Assembly (NCBI GenBank): GCA_002067045.1
Contig: MVPZ01000186.1
Span: 1 to 13,328, forward strand
Direction: 5' to 3'
DNA from: Methanomassiliicoccales archaeon PtaB.Bin134
GTDB taxonomy: Archaea > Thermoplasmatota > Thermoplasmata > Methanomassiliicoccales > UBA472
DNA: 13,328 nt
Below are positions 12,514 to 13,328 of the stretch, piece by piece. The notes under the pieces were generated by a model that was not told the origin of the DNA, did not search any database, and saw only the letters and a program-made list of their open reading frames with translations. Position numbers and translations under genes: made by a program. The stretch's first letter is position 1. Each line of letters opens with the position of its first letter.

Positions 12514-13328
12514 ATGCAGAGCAAGATCTGGATGGACGGGCGGATGGTGGCGTGGGAGGACGCCAAGGTGCACGTGCTGGCCCACGGCTTCCATTACGGG
12601 ACCGGGGTCTTCGAGGGCATCCGCGTCTACCACACCCCCCAGGGCAAGAACGTATTCCGTTTGCGGGAGCACATGGTGCGCTTCCTGAACTCGGCCAAGG
12701 TGCTGCAGATGAAGGTGCCATACTCCCTGGACGAGCTGTGCGAGGCCTGCCGGGACGTGGTGCGCACCGCCGGTCCCGAGGGCGACTACCTCCGGCCGAT
12801 AGCCTTCTACGGGGTGCATCCCGAGTTCAAGATCGGGCTGAACCCCAGCAGGCTGGGCACGAACGTGAGCATCATATGCACGCACATGGGCGTTTACATG
12901 GGAAAGGACCAGGTGGAGCAGGGGGCCAACATAATCACCTCCTCCTGGGAGAAGTACTCCAATAGGGCCGCGGCACTGAACGCCAAGGTCTGCGGGCACT
13001 ACGTGAACTCGGTCATCGCCAAGCTTGAGGCCATCCAGCAGGGCTGCGACGAGGCGCTCATGCTCAATGCCAACGGCACCGTGGCCGAGGGCACCGGGGA
13101 GAACGTCTTCATGGTGAAGGGCGGCCGGCTGCTCACCCCTCCGGTGTCCGCAGGGATCCTGGAGGGCATCACCAGGGACTGCGTCATGACCCTGGCCAGG
13201 GACATGGGCGTGGAGGTGGTGGAGAAGGACATCACCCGCTCCGAGCTGTACATGGCCGACGAGGTCTTCATGACCGGCACCGCGGCGGAGATCTCCCCGA
13301 TACGCGCGATCGACAACCGGCTGATCGG
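12514..13328 (+). CDS. ilvE: Branched-chain amino-acid aminotransferase, 3' end outside window
   Basis: 271 codons are visible and the frame is open to the right edge; the usual length is about 300, so about 30 residues are missing. Fold-type IV PLP aminotransferase: HVLAHGFHYGTGVFEGIR (20-37), YLRPIAFYG (92-100), the Schiff-base lysine Lys158 in ALNAKVCGHYVNS, EALMLNANGTVAEGTGENVF (180-199) with the phosphate-proximal Glu193, and EVFMTGTAAEISPI near the end. The HVLAHGFHYGTGVFEGIR opening and the NAK-x-x-x-x-Y-x-N-S lysine site are those of IlvE rather than D-amino-acid transaminase or 4-amino-4-deoxychorismate lyase. It performs the last step of Val, Leu and Ile synthesis with glutamate as amino donor. 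ATG 12514 follows the ilvN stop by nine bases, with GAGGG as ribosome-binding site. Confidence 0.95.
   Translation, partial: MQSKIWMDGRMVAWEDAKVHVLAHGFHYGTGVFEGIRVYHTPQGKNVFRLREHMVRFLNSAKVLQMKVPYSLDELCEACRDVVRTAGPEGDYLRPIAFYGVHPEFKIGLNPSRLGTNVSIICTHMGVYMGKDQVEQGANIITSSWEKYSNRAAALNAKVCGHYVNSVIAKLEAIQQGCDEALMLNANGTVAEGTGENVFMVKGGRLLTPPVSAGILEGITRDCVMTLARDMGVEVVEKDITRSELYMADEVFMTGTAAEISPIRAIDNRLI

Noticed and set aside
1..13328. CRISPR arrays, insertion sequences, rRNA or integrase genes
   Set aside because: No regularly spaced repeats, transposase or recombinase motifs, terminal inverted repeats or conserved rRNA/tRNA stretches were seen on either strand.

Overview
The window looks like a GC-rich archaeal chromosome, most likely a euryarchaeon of the Thermoplasmata/Methanomassiliicoccales kind. 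That placement is an inference from gene style, not from a marker gene. Supporting signs are TATA-like boxes about 20-30 nt upstream of start codons with almost no 5' leader, a polyprenyl-phosphate mannose synthase with a four-helix membrane tail, a membrane-anchored solute-binding protein without a lipobox, and a regulator with two winged-helix domains coupled to a three-helix membrane protein.

Layout. Positions 1-471 hold the C-terminal half of an EamA-type transporter, which overlaps a convergent tandem-ACT protein (454-843, minus). Positions 926-6319 form a surface-glycan cluster: a family 2 glycosyltransferase, a polytopic GT-C-like glycosyltransferase and an exported protein of unknown function run as a tight operon. 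They converge on a DPM1-type synthase (minus), which is divergent from a second family 2 glycosyltransferase. Positions 6345-8333 carry two minus-strand genes: an exported, C-terminally anchored protein with six N-glycosylation sequons, and a MarC-family membrane protein. Positions 8414-9209 hold the small membrane protein and the double winged-helix regulator. After an AT-rich, palindrome-rich promoter region comes a complete polar amino-acid ABC importer (9365-11766: binding protein, permease, ATPase). The window ends with a branched-chain amino-acid biosynthesis operon: ilvN-like (12142-12504) and ilvE (12514 to the right edge, incomplete).

The most unusual part is the 375-nt stretch between the ABC transporter and ilvN. 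It starts with a TATA-like box that contains the ATPase stop codon, followed by a probably leaderless 19-codon ORF, MHALRTSTVIVLVQRVLVI, in which 9 of the last 11 residues are Val, Ile or Leu. Its last codons can pair with a segment that can instead form a 16-bp long-range helix further downstream. Two more small ORFs follow, linked by an ATGA overlap, and the last one ends 14 nt before ilvN. This is the architecture of an amino-acid-sensing attenuation leader placed directly in front of ilv genes, in an apparently archaeal setting. No oligo-U tract follows the structures, so a translational or coupling mechanism is more likely than intrinsic termination.

Other regulatory structure: a divergent promoter whose TATA boxes overlap (902-910), a tandem 17-bp repeat with 21-bp period between marC and the sequon-rich protein (7600-7637), and several palindromes plus a 10-bp direct repeat in the promoter region of the ABC importer (9225-9367).
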